Shown: in pieces, positions 12,835 through 15,485 of the stretch
Numbering within the stretch: the stretch's first letter is position 1
Layout: the number at the start of each line of letters is the position of its first letter
The notes under the pieces: generated by a model
Told to the model about the DNA's origin: nothing
The model's database searches: none
Seen by the model: the letters and a program-made list of their open reading frames with translations, nothing else
DNA from: an uncultured Prevotella sp.
GTDB lineage: Bacteria > Bacteroidota > Bacteroidia > Bacteroidales > Bacteroidaceae
Assembly (NCBI GenBank): GCA_947095945.1
Contig: CAMUQM010000025.1
Coordinates: 1-15,485 of the forward strand
Length of the DNA: 15,485 bases
Direction of reading: 5' to 3'
Position numbers and translations under genes: made by a program

Positions 12835-13830
12835 ATGCGCATGAAGCGAATAGCATACATACTTTTGTTCTCCCTGCTGTTAGTTTCTTGTGGTACCCGT
12901 AGCGGTTACTTCAAGATGGAGGGACGCTTCTTGCACATGAATCAAGGCGAACTTTATGTTTATAGTCCCGATGGTGGTATCAATGGTTTGGATACAATCA
13001 AAATTGAGGCGGGACGCTTTTCTTATGAGAAGCCTTGTAGCAAACCTTCTACATTAATTATTATCTTCCCTAATTATTCCACACAGCCTATCTTTGCCGA
13101 GTCAGGTGAAGCGGTTGAGGTGAAAGCGGATGCTTCTCACTTGAAAGAGATGGACGTTGAGGGTACGAAAGATAATGAATTGATGACGAAGTTCCGTAAG
13201 CAGATAGCCAGTGTTTCCCCTCCTGAGGAGTTGAAATATGCTATACAGTTTATTAACGATCATCCAGAGTCGGTAGTAAGTACGTATCTACTCAATCGTT
13301 ATCTTGTTCAGACAGAATCTCCTGACTATAAGCAGGCTGCAAAGCTTTTACCTTTATTGATAAAAGAGCAGCCTGATAATGTTGTTTTGGGACGTCTTCA
13401 AAGACAATTAACTGAACTTGGTTCTTTGCCAATCGGTAGTAAGATGCCTAAGTTTTCAGCTAAGGATGTCAACGGAAAGACAATTAATAATGCAACGTTT
13501 CAAGGAAAGAATGTTGTCATTATCAATACTTGGGCAGCTTGGAGTTACGAGAGTCTTGATATCCAGCGTGCGCTGAGCGATGCTGTAAAAGCAGGAAAGA
13601 TTGGTGCTTTGGGTATCTGTGTAGATGCCAACCCTAAGGAGGTTAGACAAGTATTAGAGCGTGATGGAGTTGAGTTTATCAATGTTTGCGACGGAAAACT
13701 TCTTAATACACCACTGCTCAAAACCTTTGGACTTAATACTATACCTGATAATATCGTCATTCGTAACGGAAAAGTGGTAGAAAGAAATATCACTGCTAAT
13801 ACCATCCGTCAGCGTTATGGCGCCGACTAA
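12835..13830 (+). CDS. DUF4369/thioredoxin-like lipoprotein with SxxS in place of CxxC
   Basis: RIAYILLFSLLLVSC is a lipoprotein signal (Cys about residue 19). The N-terminal part (about 22-125: YFKMEGRFLHMNQGELYVYS, then LDTIKIEAGRFSYEK) fits DUF4369, usual in Bacteroidetes TlpA/ResA-like proteins. The C-terminal part (about 195-331: LPIGSKMPKFSAKDVNGKTI, VVIINTWAAW, LGICVD, TIPDNIVIRNGKVV) is a thioredoxin-like fold with the cis-proline intact. Where redox members have WCxxC, this has W236-S237-Y-E-S240: both cysteines are serine, so disulfide exchange by that site is impossible. It may act as a binding or scaffold protein in the periplasm. Two starts are possible, ATG at 12835 or 12841. 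It begins 18 nt after the tRNA and ends 11 nt before comM, indicating shared transcription. Confidence 0.9.
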   Translation: MRMKRIAYILLFSLLLVSCGTRSGYFKMEGRFLHMNQGELYVYSPDGGINGLDTIKIEAGRFSYEKPCSKPSTLIIIFPNYSTQPIFAESGEAVEVKADASHLKEMDVEGTKDNELMTKFRKQIASVSPPEELKYAIQFINDHPESVVSTYLLNRYLVQTESPDYKQAAKLLPLLIKEQPDNVVLGRLQRQLTELGSLPIGSKMPKFSAKDVNGKTINNATFQGKNVVIINTWAAWSYESLDIQRALSDAVKAGKIGALGICVDANPKEVRQVLERDGVEFINVCDGKLLNTPLLKTFGLNTIPDNIVIRNGKVVERNITANTIRQRYGAD

Positions 13831-13841
13831 AAACCAATATT

Positions 13842-15383
13842 GTGCTTGTAAAGACATTCTGTGCAGCTGTCAATGGAATGGAAGTCACCACCGTGACAGT
13901 CGAAGTTAGTATCACGCGGGGCGTATTGTTCCACCTTACCGGTCTGGCAGACGGGGCGGTAAAGGAAAGCCATGACCGTATAGCTGCTGCACTTCTTAAT
14001 ACTGGCTATAAGTTTCCCGTAGCCGATATCACCGCAAATCTTGCTCCAGCCGACCTCAAGAAGGAAGGTTCCAGTTTTGATCTTCCATTGGCAATAGCTA
14101 TCTTGGCGGCCAATGAGAAGATGAGTTGTGACCGTTTGCGTGAGTTTATGCTTGTGGGAGAGTTGAGCCTTGACGGTACGTTGCAGCCTGTTAAAGGTGT
14201 GCTGCCCATAGCTATTAAGGCACGTGCAGAGAAGTTCAAAGGTATCATTGTGCCAAAGGCTAATGAGCATGAGGCTGCTGTGGTAGACACGTTAGAGGTC
14301 TATGGGATGAATAATATCCTACAAGTTATCGACTTTCTTAACGGTACAACGACTCCAGAACCTTGCTTTGTCGACACTCGGAAGGAGTTTTATGAACATC
14401 AGTATGCTTTTGATCTCGACTTTGCTGACGTCCGTGGGCAAGAGAATGTGAAGCGAGCATTAGAGGTAGCAGCTGCTGGTGGACATAATCTTATCATGGT
14501 CGGACCGCCCGGAAGTGGTAAGAGTATGATGGCAAAACGCCTCCCTTCTATTCTCCCCCCTTTGTCACTCTCGGAGAGTTTGGAAACAACGCAGATTCAT
14601 TCGATTGCTGGTAAGTTACGTCGTGATACCGGACTGATTACGCAACGCCCTTTCCGTAGTCCTCACCATACTATTTCTGAGGTTGCACTTGTGGGTGGTG
14701 GAGCTAATCCAATGCCCGGTGAAATAACGCTGGCGCATAATGGTGTGCTCTTCTGTGACGAGCTACCTGAATTTAATAAACATACCTTAGAAGTGCTTCG
14801 ACAGCCTTTAGAAGACCGTCATATAACGATTTCACGTGCCAAATATACAGTTACTTATCCTTGTAGCTTTATGTTTGTGGCAAGTATGAATCCTTGTCCT
14901 TGTGGCTATTTTGCTGACCCTACGCATCATTGTGTATGTACACCGGGCCAGATTCAGAAGTATCTTGCTAAGATATCCGGCCCACTGATGGATAGAATTG
15001 ATATCCAATGTGAGATAGCTCCTTTACCTTTTAAAGATATATCACAAGCAACACCGGGCGAACCAAGTGCTGCTATTCGTGAACGTGTTATCCGTGCGCG
15101 TGCTGTTCAGACCAATCGCTTCAGCAGTTATCGTAATATTCATTGTAACGCACAGATGACTGAACGTATGATTCACGAATTTGCCGAACCTGATGCAGCT
15201 TCTATCAAGTTGCTCCGTGATGCTATGGAGCGATTGAAACTGTCTGCTCGCGCCTATAACAGAATTCTAAAGGTGGCGCGTTCCATTGCCGATTTAGATG
15301 AGTCGGAGGCTGTGCAGGTACAGCATATAGCTGAGGCAATAGGATATAGGAATTTGGATAGGAGCGATTGGGCTGAGCGGTGA
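13842..15383 (+). CDS. comM: YifB/ComM family Mg-chelatase-like AAA+ ATPase
   Basis: ComM is a ring-forming AAA+ helicase that promotes branch migration during natural transformation in bacteria where it was studied; YifB homologues occur widely, including in species not known to be competent. Domains: an N-terminal Lon-protease-like fold (about 1-170, with GLADGAVKESHDRI and LAPADLKKEGSSFDLPLA), Walker A GPPGSGKS (221-228), Walker B VLFCDELPEF (D306, E307), the cysteine cluster MNPCPCGYFADPTHHCVC (about 347-364), and a C-terminal Mg-chelatase-type lid ending LSARAYNRILKVARSIADL. The length of 513 residues is normal. The start is GTG at 13842, giving MLVKTFCAAVNG, the usual opening; no better codon lies upstream. 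It follows the thioredoxin-like gene by 11 bp without a promoter. Confidence 0.95.
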   Translation: MLVKTFCAAVNGMEVTTVTVEVSITRGVLFHLTGLADGAVKESHDRIAAALLNTGYKFPVADITANLAPADLKKEGSSFDLPLAIAILAANEKMSCDRLREFMLVGELSLDGTLQPVKGVLPIAIKARAEKFKGIIVPKANEHEAAVVDTLEVYGMNNILQVIDFLNGTTTPEPCFVDTRKEFYEHQYAFDLDFADVRGQENVKRALEVAAAGGHNLIMVGPPGSGKSMMAKRLPSILPPLSLSESLETTQIHSIAGKLRRDTGLITQRPFRSPHHTISEVALVGGGANPMPGEITLAHNGVLFCDELPEFNKHTLEVLRQPLEDRHITISRAKYTVTYPCSFMFVASMNPCPCGYFADPTHHCVCTPGQIQKYLAKISGPLMDRIDIQCEIAPLPFKDISQATPGEPSAAIRERVIRARAVQTNRFSSYRNIHCNAQMTERMIHEFAEPDAASIKLLRDAMERLKLSARAYNRILKVARSIADLDESEAVQVQHIAEAIGYRNLDRSDWAER

Positions 15384-15385
15384 GA

Positions 15386-15410
15386 CCTCCCCCAGCTCCT
15401 CTGAGGGAGG
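15386..15410. repeat. GC-rich palindromic repeat after comM
   Basis: CCTCCC (15386-15391) pairs with GGGAGG (15405-15410) around a 14-nt loop, 3 bp after the comM stop. It is related in composition to the elements at 7483 and 11764 and may help end the transcript. The remaining 75 bp to the window end show nothing recognisable. Confidence 0.55.
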
Positions 15411-15485
15411 GGAATGCTGGTAAAGATTGGAGGAAGAGAGGTGATGGATGTGTTATAATAACTCTAAAATGCAGAACATTTAGCG

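Noticed and set aside
13827..14270. 147-codon minus-strand open frame opposite comM
   Set aside because: It lies antisense to a well-conserved coding region with clear family motifs, and shows no motif of its own.

Overview
The window looks like a chromosomal segment of a Bacteroidales bacterium, most likely a Prevotella-type organism. The evidence is moderately AT-rich DNA, several copies of the Bacteroidetes -7 promoter box (TAnnTTTG, some with a TTG about 20 nt upstream), A-rich leaders instead of strong Shine-Dalgarno sites, many short lipoproteins with an S-C lipobox, a tRNA gene without encoded CCA, and intergenic regions full of short degenerate repeats. The genus is an inference. No phage, transposase, integrase or CRISPR array is visible.

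Layout. 1-157: 5' end of a minus-strand lipoprotein gene running off the window. 158-1015: long intergenic stretch with a degenerate 22-bp tandem repeat. 1016-1768: lipoprotein of unknown function. 1833-2615: class II Fic AMP-transferase. 2641-2850: duplicated 100-bp leader ending at the start codon of an SF1B (Upf1/IGHMBP2-like) helicase, 2849-4819. 4975-5385: small helical protein. 5463-6752: L-cysteine desulfidase-family protein. 6797-6884: second 22-bp repeat family, acting as a likely bidirectional terminator against the convergent ribD (8016-6919, minus). ribD diverges from an overlapping prmC-recX-comF operon (8044-10113). 10114-10497: intergenic stretch with an orphan-looking promoter and a third 22-bp repeat family. 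10498-11755: pyrE and an SRPBCC-fold protein. 11756-12037: GC-rich hairpin and a weaker 22-bp repeat. 12038-12622: lipoprotein with two CxxC pairs. 12731-12816: tRNA-Leu(UAA), followed after 18 nt by a DUF4369/thioredoxin-like lipoprotein whose CxxC is SxxS, and 11 nt later by comM (13842-15383).

The genes are mostly housekeeping: riboflavin (ribD), pyrimidine salvage/synthesis (pyrE), release-factor methylation (prmC), RecA modulation (recX), DNA uptake-related factors (comF, comM), cysteine breakdown and a helicase. There is no obvious multi-gene defence or biosynthetic system. The most unusual signal is in the intergenic DNA: four places carry tandem repeats with different consensus sequences but the same 22-bp period, and a fifth intergenic duplication has a 110-bp (5 x 22) offset. 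GC-rich palindromes also recur, and one of them is carried in frame inside ribD.
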